Positions 7,135 through 13,651 of a stretch of 13,651 nt of DNA are shown in pieces. The position numbers were made by a program, and so were the translations under genes. Each line of letters begins with the position of its first letter. Position 1 is the first letter of the stretch. The stretch comes from Oligoflexia bacterium. GTDB lineage: Bacteria; Bdellovibrionota; UBA1018. The stretch is from the NCBI GenBank assembly GCA_903928955.1, contig CAIYTD010000076.1, forward strand, positions 1-13,651, written 5' to 3'. The notes below the pieces were generated by a model. That model saw only the letters and a program-made list of their open reading frames with translations. It did no database searches and had not been told where the DNA came from.

Positions 7135-7146
7135 GCTAGCAGTCTA

Positions 7147-9009
7147 TCATAGAGATTTCTTTTTTTTTGCATTTTTTTGAGCTGATTTTACTGGAGTTTC
7201 AAATTTAAATCGAGGCCGGTTTGGATCAACAAGTGGGTGATCTGGTCCATTGACGGGTCCGCTCTTTTGCAAGTAGTTTACAATAGCATCTCGAATCATC
7301 ATTCCGTGGTTCATTTGAATACGATCAGCGGAAATAAGTGACATAGGCCAGCCTAAGTCATCTCCTCCTGTTAGTAAAAAATCTGAGGTAGCTAAGGTAT
7401 ATATTTTATGAAGCTCCAGCGGTTCACCTTGAGACAGCGTAATGCTGATGAGTCGATTGGTTTTCCATGCGGAATCTAACCCATCTCCATTCAGGTCATT
7501 CCTAGGTGCATCGTATTTAGGATCAATCAGTTTGAGAAATGCTCCCGATACTGCTCCAAATCCACGAGAACCACTTTCTGCAACGCGAAGAATGGTCGTG
7601 AGTTCCTGGCCAGTGACTTGGACCGTGACGATCTCATTATCAAATGGAAAGCTTCTAAAAACATCACCATAAGTGATGGGGCCCGCTTGAATAGGCGCTC
7701 GAATGCCTCCCGTATTCATGAGAGCTACATCTGCAGGAACTGCTTTGAGAATGGCATCGGTCACTAAATTGCCGAGAGCAGATTCTGAGTTAAAAGGATA
7801 ATTAATGGGTCGGAGTGCTTGACCTACTATCTGTGACTTTGCTTTCTCTGATTGTTGAATAAACGGTGCTATCATTGCTTGGGTTTTTGGATCTGGGTAA
7901 ATCATTTCGCCATGAAACTCAGGTGAAATCAAAGGACCCCTTCCGATTTTTGGAGCAGGTCGGTCGCCATTACAGTCGTTTTGATTTTGAAATACTTTTG
8001 AACAAATAGGGATAGGGCCTTCGATTCGGGTTTGATCTGTGAGAATTCTCTTTTCGTTCCAACTATAGGTGAGATAAATGATGTTTATATACCGACCAAA
8101 AGCACCTCCTTGAATGACGGGGACTCCGGCTACCCAGTGATGAATCACTTTGTGCGTGTGTCCTGAGATCACAGCATCGATTGTTCCTGCCGGGAGTGAT
8201 TGGAGAAGGCGAACCATCTCGTGTTGGCTTCCACATTCTCCTTGAGGGTCGAGTGGCTTTCGGATGAGTCGAGAAGTCGAAAGATGCCCTGAATCGCATG
8301 CTAAACCTACATGAGCTGTGAGGAGAACAATATGGGCTCCTCGTTCGCGTAATATCTGAGCTTGCCTGAGTGTAGACATTTTGAGGTCATCAAATAGCAG
8401 GGTTCGAACATTCTGAGCTCGTGTTGTTGTTGGAGTTTCGAGAGTGGAAAGTCCGATGATCCCTACTTTTAATTTTCCGGCTGTGATCAGAGTATGTGCA
8501 AAAGTATTGGGAAAGGGGGCAGGGAGTCCTGTTGCTTTTTCTAGGATATTTGCAGCGAGGTAGGGGTACTTTGCTTGATCCATTCTTTTTTTCAGAATGG
8601 GAAGTCCAAAATCAAATTCATGATTTCCGATAGCGGAAGCATGGACGTGGTTAGTATTAAAAAACTCTACCATCGCGGAACCCTCGGATAAGTTGCTTTC
8701 AATGGAGCCTTGGAATTGATCTCCTCCATCTAGCCAGATGAAATGTTCGCCAAATTCTGAACGAATAATATGGATGTAGGAGGCTAAAGTGCTGGCTCCA
8801 CCTGCTTCGTAATCCATTGAAGTGCCGTCTGCTTCTTGGGTTTTGAGGGAAAGGGGTGCAAGTGTTCCGTGAATATCATTCGTCCCTAAAATGGCAAGAG
8901 TTTCTAGTTCTTGGGGGGGCTCATTATTCCCTTTTTTAGGGGCAGAATGGCATGCCAACAGGAGGCAAAGAAGGCCTGCGAACGAGATAGATCTTTTCAG
9001 TAAAATCAT
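7147..9009 (-). CDS. UshA-like 5'-nucleotidase / metallophosphatase lipoprotein
   Basis: An exported hydrolase that probably dephosphorylates nucleotides or UDP-sugars for salvage. From ATG 9009 the protein has 620 residues and begins with a lipoprotein signal: MILLKRS, a hydrophobic core and the lipobox LLAC with C20. An upstream extension of the frame to 9090 overlaps the divergent GST gene and would bury the signal, so I reject it. The metallophosphatase domain shows GTNDIHGTL (D45, H47), DGGDQFQG (D97), GNHEFDFG (N129, H130), TAHVGL and SGHTHK, which is the full dinuclear metal site. The C-terminal nucleotidase domain begins around QALRPINYPFNSESALGNLV and has MNTGGIRAPI, FPFDNEIV and the substrate-binding LLTGGDDLG region. 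A Lys-rich end (AKKKKSL) follows. It is first in the minus-strand gene set with prkA. The exact substrate (5'-nucleotide versus 2',3'-cyclic nucleotide) is not resolved. Confidence 0.9.
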   Translation of the reverse strand: MILLKRSISFAGLLCLLLACHSAPKKGNNEPPQELETLAILGTNDIHGTLAPLSLKTQEADGTSMDYEAGGASTLASYIHIIRSEFGEHFIWLDGGDQFQGSIESNLSEGSAMVEFFNTNHVHASAIGNHEFDFGLPILKKRMDQAKYPYLAANILEKATGLPAPFPNTFAHTLITAGKLKVGIIGLSTLETPTTTRAQNVRTLLFDDLKMSTLRQAQILRERGAHIVLLTAHVGLACDSGHLSTSRLIRKPLDPQGECGSQHEMVRLLQSLPAGTIDAVISGHTHKVIHHWVAGVPVIQGGAFGRYINIIYLTYSWNEKRILTDQTRIEGPIPICSKVFQNQNDCNGDRPAPKIGRGPLISPEFHGEMIYPDPKTQAMIAPFIQQSEKAKSQIVGQALRPINYPFNSESALGNLVTDAILKAVPADVALMNTGGIRAPIQAGPITYGDVFRSFPFDNEIVTVQVTGQELTTILRVAESGSRGFGAVSGAFLKLIDPKYDAPRNDLNGDGLDSAWKTNRLISITLSQGEPLELHKIYTLATSDFLLTGGDDLGWPMSLISADRIQMNHGMMIRDAIVNYLQKSGPVNGPDHPLVDPNRPRFKFETPVKSAQKNAKKKKSL

Positions 9010-9045
9010 CCTGTGCGTATAACATGAAGGAGGGAAAGAAAAGAT

Positions 9046-9678
9046 ATGAAACTCTATTACTCTGCTGGTTCCTGCTCTACTTCCTGTCATATTACGTTGG
9101 AAGAGTCAGGTCTCCCGTATACGGCTATTGAAGTGGATTTTGATCGGCCAACTGATCCAAATACTTTGTTGGTGAATCAATTGAATTCTTTGGGAACTTT
9201 GCCGATCTTGATTACAGGTGACGGAAAGCAGCTGGATCAAAACCTAGCCATTCATATTTATATTGCGGACCTTGCTCCGAAAAAAAATCTTTTGCCTCCT
9301 TTTGGGACTTTTGATCGAATAGAGGCTTTAAATACGTTATCTTTTGTTGCTTCTGATTTGCATAAAAGTATTGGAGCACTTTTTTCACTCCCTTCTATTT
9401 CCTCTGAGCCCTCCGTTCAAGCGCCTGTTCGAAAGTTTATGCTGGATCGAGCTCATCAGTGTTTGCGATACATAGATACTCAGCTTGCCGAAAAAGATTA
9501 TTTAATGGGTAAATTTTTTACGGTATTGGATGCTTATGCATTTGTGGTGATAGGATGGACGAAGTGGCTAGAAATTCCTTTGGCTTCTTATTCTCAACTT
9601 CAAAATTACTTGACCCGTATTTCCGTGCGTCCAGCTGTTGCCAAAGTTCTTCAGGCAGAAGGACTTAATCTAGAGTGA
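9046..9678 (+). CDS. Beta-class glutathione S-transferase
   Basis: Conjugates or handles glutathione thiols in detoxification and redox protection; cytosolic dimer. Of 210 residues, 1-80 are the thioredoxin-like domain. MKLYYSAGSCSTSCHITLEE carries Cys10, the beta-class active-site residue, and the cis-proline is P53 in GTLPILI. The helical domain has H106-K107 (SDLHKSIG), at exactly the positions of His106 and Lys107 in E. coli GST. VLDAYAFVVIGW (about 170) is the conserved N-capping/hydrophobic staple region. The glutathione gamma-glutamyl site is unusual: LDQNLAI (63-69) replaces the common E-S/G pair, so substrate affinity may differ. AGGAGGG (9028-9034) lies 11 bases before the ATG. Only 36 bp separates it from the divergent nucleotidase start, so each promoter probably lies within or against the other gene. 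Confidence 0.92.
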   Translation: MKLYYSAGSCSTSCHITLEESGLPYTAIEVDFDRPTDPNTLLVNQLNSLGTLPILITGDGKQLDQNLAIHIYIADLAPKKNLLPPFGTFDRIEALNTLSFVASDLHKSIGALFSLPSISSEPSVQAPVRKFMLDRAHQCLRYIDTQLAEKDYLMGKFFTVLDAYAFVVIGWTKWLEIPLASYSQLQNYLTRISVRPAVAKVLQAEGLNLE

Positions 9679-9684
9679 GGTGGA

Positions 9685-9702
9685 AAACCCATCCATGGGT
9701 TT
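9685..9702. terminator. Weak hairpin after the GST gene, possible terminator
   Basis: AAACCCA (9685-9691), loop TCCA, TGGGTTT (9696-9702) form a perfect 7-bp stem seven bases after the GST stop. A pyrimidine-rich run follows (TTGTTACTTCCCC), but there is no clean T tract. The GST gene and the convergent exonuclease gene end on either side, so a terminator is expected here. Confidence 0.35.
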
Positions 9703-9802
9703 GTTACTTCCCCTTCCTTAGGGTTTTTCAAGTGTAATGCATTCTGTGAGGATGTCATTACGCAGTGGGTTGTAAATAGGTTTTAGTGGGTAAGCTGGCC
9801 AT

Positions 9803-10456
9803 TTAGTTCCATTGAACTGGCACTTGGGTGACTTTATCGGTTGCCTCTGCGGATCTTTGGATTCTCACAAATCCATTTTGGCGTCCAAATTGGAAGACGT
9901 CTCGGGTAACTTTGACATCTTGTGTACAGTATTCGATAATTTTTTGGATTTGACCCGATTTCCACCACTCGACTGCCATGAGGCCATCAGCAGATTTTCC
10001 AGTTCCTAATGTCCCTCGTGCTACCGCTTCTAGTTTTAGAAACCTTTGGCGTGTGAGTGCTTCTAGATCGTACATAATATCAAAGACATCTAGTTTTTTT
10101 GAATCTAGACCGTAAGGAGCAAGCACAGGAATATCAAAGCCTCTAATATTATAGCCAATGAGGAGGCGTTCCTCGCAGAGATCAATGAGTTTTTTCAGTT
10201 CGTTTTCTCGAAAGGAAAGAAATTGGTCGGTTTTGCTGTCATAAGCGCATGCAATAGATACCCCAAGTCGATCGACATGGTCCCATCCGCCGACTTCTTG
10301 AACGAGTTTTTGAGTTTCTACGTCTACTACCAGAAAGTGCCGGTGTTTGAGGAAGAGGCTGGACGGAACTACGTCTTCAGAGAAAGGGACGCAGCTTGCA
10401 TGTTTCCAGAAGGATGCATTGAGCTTAATACGGGTAGCGGCAAGGGAAGTATTCAT
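9803..10456 (-). CDS. DEDDy-type 3'-5' exonuclease / RNase H-like nuclease
   Basis: A predicted stand-alone nuclease of the DnaQ-like/RNase H fold (the group that includes helicase-associated YprB-like domains). In its 217 residues the four acidic ligands and the tyrosine are visible: D45 and E47 in FLVVDVETQ, D108 in GYNIRGFDIP, and Y176/D180 in IIEYCTQDVKVT. The YxxxD form puts it in the DEDDy subclass. QRFLKLEAVARGTLG (138-151) is the usual helix after the second motif. It has no helicase or other domain, so its DNA or RNA substrate cannot be told. The first ~40 residues look less conserved, but no other conventional start exists in frame before the catalytic strand; the upstream ribosome site is weak. 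It is convergent with the GST gene and divergent from the M20 peptidase, with 66 bp between starts. Confidence 0.8.
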   Translation of the reverse strand: MNTSLAATRIKLNASFWKHASCVPFSEDVVPSSLFLKHRHFLVVDVETQKLVQEVGGWDHVDRLGVSIACAYDSKTDQFLSFRENELKKLIDLCEERLLIGYNIRGFDIPVLAPYGLDSKKLDVFDIMYDLEALTRQRFLKLEAVARGTLGTGKSADGLMAVEWWKSGQIQKIIEYCTQDVKVTRDVFQFGRQNGFVRIQRSAEATDKVTQVPVQWN

Positions 10457-10522
10457 GAAGAAAGCACTTTGACTAGAATATTTTTTGTTGTCAAGAACCC
10501 TAACTGTGGGCAGAGTGGCCGC

Positions 10523-11965
10523 ATGAGCGAAGTTTTACCCGAAAGTGCTTTAGATGCAGCGCGCTATTTAGAGAAAAATTTTAATTATTTCATAGAGGAT
10601 TTGAAGGTTTTAGCGCGGATTCCAAGTGTGAGCTTTCCGGGTTTTGAAGAGTCTGAGGTTCAAAAAAGTGCTGAAGCTGTCGTTTCTTTACTAGAGTCCA
10701 GGGGTCTGGAAAATGTAAAAATCCTAAAATTACCCGGAGCCCACCCTTATGTTTATGGTGAAAGACTAAGAGCACCCGGAAAGCCTACTTTACTTTTGTA
10801 CGCCCATCATGATGTTCAGCCTCCTGGAAGAGTAGAACTATGGACAACTCCTCCGTTTCATCCTACTGAGAAAATGGGTCCTGGAGGACAGCGTCTCTTT
10901 GGGCGAGGGACAGCGGATGATAAGGCTGGAATTGTGATCCATACTTCTGCTATTTACTCCTATCTGAAAACGCTCGGTGAATTGCCAATCAATGTGAAAG
11001 TAGTAATCGAGGGGGAAGAAGAGATTGGAAGTTCGCATCTTTCGGAATTTTTAGCTACCTATCGGGACTTATTGTCTGCAGATGTTCTTGTTTTGACGGA
11101 TACAGGAAATTTTGACTGTGGGATACCTGCACTCACAGTCGCTCTGAGAGGCTTGGTTGGGGTTGAAATTCAAGTCCGGGCTCTCACTAAAACCGTTCAT
11201 TCTGGTATGTGGGGAGGGCCTGTTCCTGACCCTGCGATGGCACTTTCAAAAATTTTAGCTTCTCTCGTGGATGAAGACGGACAAATTCAAATTCCGGGCG
11301 TATTGGATTCTGTGAAGCCAATTTCTCGAGAAGAAAAGGCGGAACATTTAAAAATACCCTATAGTGAGGAGGATTTCAGATCTCAGTGTGGGATGATTCC
11401 TCAGGCAAAATTTCTAAAAACCGATCCGTCTCCCCTTATTCAAACGTGGCGTCTTCCGAGTTTAACGGTGAATGCAATTCAGGCATCTTCTCGTCTTCAA
11501 GCAGGCAACATTATTACGGATCTCGCCTGGGCAAAAGTAACGATACGCATCGTTGCAGACATGGATCCTGAAAAAGTCTTGAGCCAGCTCAAAAGCTACT
11601 TGAAAGCACAGGTACCCTGGGGTCTCGAGCTAGAATTGAAAATAGAGGCTTGCAACGGACCTTGGTCTACAGATGCTTGTGGTCCAGTTTTTGAGGCTGC
11701 TGAAAGAGCCCTTCAAAGGGGTTATGGCACCGCTCCCTATAAAATTGGAACGGGAGGGAGTATTCCGTTTGTAAAACCTTTTGTAGAGGCATTAGGGGAT
11801 GTACCTGCATTACTTGTGGGTGTTGAGGATCCTTACACAAATGCCCACGGAGAGAATGAAAGTATTTTGTTGAAAGATTTTCGGAGTGCGTGCTTGAGCC
11901 AAGTATATCTTTTTGCGGAACTTGCAGAGCAAGGAAAAAAAATAATAGAGGAGAAATTTATATGA
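10523..11965 (+). CDS. M20-family metallopeptidase (dipeptidase/deacylase type)
   Basis: A cytosolic di-zinc (or cobalt) hydrolase of the ArgE/DapE/carnosinase superfamily, probably cleaving dipeptides or N-acyl amino acids. The 480-residue protein has the full metal set: H95 and catalytic D97 in YAHHDVQP, D132 in GRGTADDKAG, general base E166 with metal ligand E167 in EGEEEIGSS, D193 in LTDTGN, and the late His in NAHGENES. KTVHSGMWGGPVPDP lies in the dimerisation lid domain, and GTGGSIPFV is the usual C-terminal substrate loop. Length and the EGEEEIGS form favour the carnosinase-like dipeptidase branch over DapE. The open frame extends 100 codons further upstream, but that stretch is antisense to the exonuclease gene and has no family resemblance, so the start is ATG 10523. 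The stop overlaps the next start as ATGA. Confidence 0.9.
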   Translation: MSEVLPESALDAARYLEKNFNYFIEDLKVLARIPSVSFPGFEESEVQKSAEAVVSLLESRGLENVKILKLPGAHPYVYGERLRAPGKPTLLLYAHHDVQPPGRVELWTTPPFHPTEKMGPGGQRLFGRGTADDKAGIVIHTSAIYSYLKTLGELPINVKVVIEGEEEIGSSHLSEFLATYRDLLSADVLVLTDTGNFDCGIPALTVALRGLVGVEIQVRALTKTVHSGMWGGPVPDPAMALSKILASLVDEDGQIQIPGVLDSVKPISREEKAEHLKIPYSEEDFRSQCGMIPQAKFLKTDPSPLIQTWRLPSLTVNAIQASSRLQAGNIITDLAWAKVTIRIVADMDPEKVLSQLKSYLKAQVPWGLELELKIEACNGPWSTDACGPVFEAAERALQRGYGTAPYKIGTGGSIPFVKPFVEALGDVPALLVGVEDPYTNAHGENESILLKDFRSACLSQVYLFAELAEQGKKIIEEKFI

Positions 11966-12867
11966 GTCAGGTGCATGAAGCGCTTCAGTCTCAACGGCAG
12001 GTCTGGCGACAGGTGTGTCAGACTATGATTAAAAGTAGAATGGGGCAAAGTCTTCCTTCTACACTTCCTCATCGAATACTTTTATTCGGTGTGGGAAGCA
12101 GTTTTTTTGCTGCAAAGCTGACAGCCTATACTTTGAGTCGCGAAATGCTAACGGCTAAGAAAAGGCCCATCCTTCCAGTTATTGCTTGTTCGAGTGTGGG
12201 TATAGGGATTGAGGTGATTCCTAAAAAAGGAGATTGGGTATTTGCTTTTAGCCATAGAGGCCGTTCTGAGGCAACTTTAGCGGCAATGGATCAATGTTCT
12301 CGTGCGGGTGCGTTTACCGCTTGGGTTACGGCTCAAGGAGCGGCTGGAAGTCCAAGTGCGCAGCTTACCATTCCTACTTCGGAACTGGAAAAGTGTGAGC
12401 CTCATACGGTAGGCATGACGAGCGCAGTGTGTGCAGTCACAACGCTTTTAGTTGGCTCGGCTGCTGAAACTTGGATGAGTTTAAGTGCTCAGAAAGATCC
12501 TGATCTTGCTTTTCTGAGAGAGAAGCTGGTTCATCCGCCAACTTTGATTTTAGGCGAGTGGGAGGGTGAATGGATTGCTCGAGAAATTGCACTCAAACTC
12601 ACTGAAATGACTTCTATACGTCCTTTAGTTTATGGAAGTGAAGAATATTTTCATGGTCCTAAAATATTATCAGAGAATGTAGGTTCAACTGAAAAAATTT
12701 GGTATATCTTTAGTGGAGGAGATCAGAGAAGTCATCAGATTACCTCGGAGTATCGAGTGGATATTTCAGGGGCTTCGTCTTTATCTTGGGTTTCTGCTTT
12801 AGTGGAGCTTCAATGGTCAGTATTGGCACTAGCGCTCCATTTAGGAAAAAATTCAGATGCCCTCTAA
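11962..12867 (+). CDS. Double-SIS-domain protein related to the GlmS isomerase domain (possible amino-sugar-phosphate deaminase/isomerase)
   Basis: A phosphosugar-binding protein of 301 residues with two SIS domains and no glutaminase domain. SIS1 has RILLFGVGSSFFAAKL (38-53) and the phosphate loop FSHRGRSEATL (96-106). SIS2 has WIAREIALKLTEM (204-216) and YGSEEYFHGPK (224-234). E208, K212, E215 and H231 match E. coli GlmS isomerase residues E481, K485, E488 and H504, so the sugar-isomerising site looks intact. Without glutaminase it cannot make glucosamine-6-phosphate from glutamine. By analogy with NagB-II, FrlB and AgaS it may run as a deaminase or isomerase in amino-sugar salvage. The start ATG 11962 has GAGGAG (11948-11953) 8 bases upstream and overlaps the M20 stop (ATGA), so the pair is coupled. 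The substrate is inferred only. Confidence 0.8.
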   Translation: MSQVHEALQSQRQVWRQVCQTMIKSRMGQSLPSTLPHRILLFGVGSSFFAAKLTAYTLSREMLTAKKRPILPVIACSSVGIGIEVIPKKGDWVFAFSHRGRSEATLAAMDQCSRAGAFTAWVTAQGAAGSPSAQLTIPTSELEKCEPHTVGMTSAVCAVTTLLVGSAAETWMSLSAQKDPDLAFLREKLVHPPTLILGEWEGEWIAREIALKLTEMTSIRPLVYGSEEYFHGPKILSENVGSTEKIWYIFSGGDQRSHQITSEYRVDISGASSLSWVSALVELQWSVLALALHLGKNSDAL

Positions 12868-12888
12868 AAACGGAAAGGTGCGTTATTT

Positions 12889-13512
12889 ATGCAAAAAACC
12901 AATAAGAGCATTGAAGTTTTCAAAAATCCCATTTTAGAGAGATTGACTCATGTGCATCCATTGACTCCCTTTTTTTTGTGGATGCCGATTGTATTTTGGT
13001 TGCTTTGGCGTTCTTTTACAGTCTATGAATTGAGCCCTTTTATTATTGGAATATTAGGAGTCATTGGTTTTTTTTCTTGGACTTTGGTGGAGTATCTTCT
13101 TCATAGATATCTTTTTCATTTTGAATTTGACAGTTCACAAGGGCAAAAATTTCATTTTTTAATTCATGGACTTCATCACGCTGACCCAGATGATCCTACC
13201 CGATTAGTGATGCCACCAATCGCTTCGATATTTCTTGGAATTACTTTTTTTACTTTATTTAAAGGGGTTCTAGGGATCCGATGGGCGGAGACTTTTTTTG
13301 CATTTTTTGTATTTGGATATCTTTGCTATGATTATATCCATTTTTATACTCATCATTTTATTCCAAAGAGCAGTTTAGGGAAATTTCTTAAAAACAGTCA
13401 TATGCTCCATCATTATGTGAGTCCAAATTCTCGCTGGGGGGTGAGTTCTCCTTTTTGGGATTATGTTTTTGGTTCGATGGAAGATATCAAAAGCAAAGAG
13501 AAAGTGGTTTAA
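12889..13512 (+). CDS. Fatty acid 2-hydroxylase (Scs7/FA2H-like), di-iron membrane enzyme
   Basis: An integral-membrane di-iron oxygenase of the fatty acid hydroxylase superfamily, predicted to hydroxylate the 2-position of fatty acyl chains, in eukaryotes those of ceramide. The 207 residues show hydrophobic segments at about 27-48, 50-70 and 112-150. All histidine clusters are present: H72-x4-H77 (LHRYLFH), H89, H93, H96, H97 (HFLIHGLHH), H151, H155, H156 (HFYTHH) and H171, H174, H175 (HMLHH). The context RLVMPP (105-110), YDYIHFYTHH and GVSSPFWDYVFGS (184-196) follows Scs7/FA2H closely rather than sterol desaturases. The cytochrome b5 domain of the yeast and human enzymes is absent, so electrons must come from another protein. 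It begins 21 bp after the SIS gene. ATG 12889 is preceded by GGAAAGG (12871-12877), 11 bases upstream. Confidence 0.87.
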   Translation: MQKTNKSIEVFKNPILERLTHVHPLTPFFLWMPIVFWLLWRSFTVYELSPFIIGILGVIGFFSWTLVEYLLHRYLFHFEFDSSQGQKFHFLIHGLHHADPDDPTRLVMPPIASIFLGITFFTLFKGVLGIRWAETFFAFFVFGYLCYDYIHFYTHHFIPKSSLGKFLKNSHMLHHYVSPNSRWGVSSPFWDYVFGSMEDIKSKEKVV

Positions 13513-13521
13513 TCCAATTTG

Positions 13522-13651
13522 ATGGGACGTAAGATTTTTGGAATTTTAGTTACAATTGCTTTTTTTTATATTGCATCTCCTCTTCTTTTTCCTATTGCAA
13601 TGGGAGGGGTTTTAGCTGTTGTATTTGCTCCAACCTTACTTCGACTAGAGA
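13522..13651 (+). CDS. N-terminal fragment of a membrane protein, probably AI-2E/PerM-family transporter
   Basis: Only 43 residues are visible before the window ends. They begin MGRKIFGILVTIAFFYIASP and continue with a second hydrophobic segment, LLFPIAMGGVLAVVFAP, ending TLLRLE. The pattern of a first helix, a Pro-containing second helix with a Gly-rich centre, then hFxPxLxxLE is the usual start of AI-2E (PerM/YdiK) family transporters. Too little is present for certainty. It follows the hydroxylase stop by 9 bases in the same frame. The ribosome site is weak, and TTG 13519 immediately before the ATG is an alternative start. Confidence 0.55.
   Translation, partial: MGRKIFGILVTIAFFYIASPLLFPIAMGGVLAVVFAPTLLRLE

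Noticed and set aside
9010..9090. 27-codon upstream extension of the nucleotidase frame
   Set aside because: It would bury a clear lipoprotein signal peptide and overlap the GST coding region; ATG 9009 gives a normal lipobox at residue 20.
9734..9761. GTAATG/CATTAC inverted repeat between GST and exonuclease genes
   Set aside because: A 6-bp stem with a 16-base loop and no T tract is expected by chance in AT-rich sequence.
10223..10522. 100-codon open extension in frame upstream of the M20 peptidase
   Set aside because: It runs antisense through the conserved exonuclease catalytic region and resembles no M20 N-terminus; family sequence begins just after ATG 10523.
11890..11961. Earlier start for the SIS-domain protein
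   Set aside because: These 24 codons overlap the end of the M20 gene and lack a ribosome site; ATG 11962 has GAGGAG at ideal spacing.
1..13651. CRISPR array, toxin-antitoxin pair, defence island or intact transposon
   Set aside because: No regular spaced repeats, no transposase or terminal repeats, and nearly all sequence is assigned to ordinary genes; only the recombinase-like tail near 330-690 hints at a mobile element.

Overview
The window suggests a compact, moderately AT-rich Gram-negative genome. Genes are tightly packed, with overlaps, 0-12 bp gaps and start codons nested inside upstream genes. It encodes a lipoprotein signal (LLAC), an outer-membrane-like beta protein and a Scs7/FA2H-type fatty acid 2-hydroxylase. 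Together these fit a predatory-bacteria-like lineage (Bdellovibrionota/Bacteriovorax type). That placement is inferred from gene content only; there is no 16S rRNA or other marker here.

Layout. (1) 1-701: an open frame entering from outside the window. It reads as the C-terminus of a polysaccharide deacetylase joined in frame to what looks like the C-terminal tail of a large serine recombinase. It ends inside the 3' CCA end of tRNA-His (694-770, minus), whose promoter is visible at 789-817. This looks like a scar of a mobile element beside a tRNA. (2) 897-3218, plus strand: a small secreted beta-rich protein, a zinc-type CDF cation exporter and a HAD-IIB phosphatase, all overlapping. The exporter appears to start at AUU (1498). 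(3) 9009-3207, minus strand: a close-packed set of a UshA-like lipoprotein nucleotidase, a long PrkA-type kinase, an RluA-family pseudouridine synthase and PdxH, with gaps of 12, 0 and 7 bp. Its last gene overlaps the HAD gene tail to tail by 12 bp. (4) 9046-9678: a beta-class glutathione S-transferase, divergent from the nucleotidase with only 36 bp between start codons. (5) 9803-10456, minus: a DEDDy-type 3'-5' exonuclease, divergent from (6) 10523-13651, plus: an M20 metallopeptidase, a GlmS-isomerase-like SIS protein (ATGA overlap), a fatty acid 2-hydroxylase and the start of a probable AI-2E-type membrane protein.

Most genes are housekeeping or stress genes: metal efflux, periplasmic nucleotide salvage, Ser/Thr kinase signalling, vitamin B6, RNA modification, thiol detoxification, peptide and amino-sugar salvage, and lipid hydroxylation. 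I see no defence system, CRISPR array or intact mobile element. No gap exceeds about 130 bp, so there is no long unexplained non-coding stretch. The most interesting points are the deacetylase/recombinase chimera at tRNA-His, the AUU start of the exporter, the long PrkA with two CxxC pairs and no partner gene, the isomerase-only GlmS relative, and the eukaryote-like fatty acid 2-hydroxylase.
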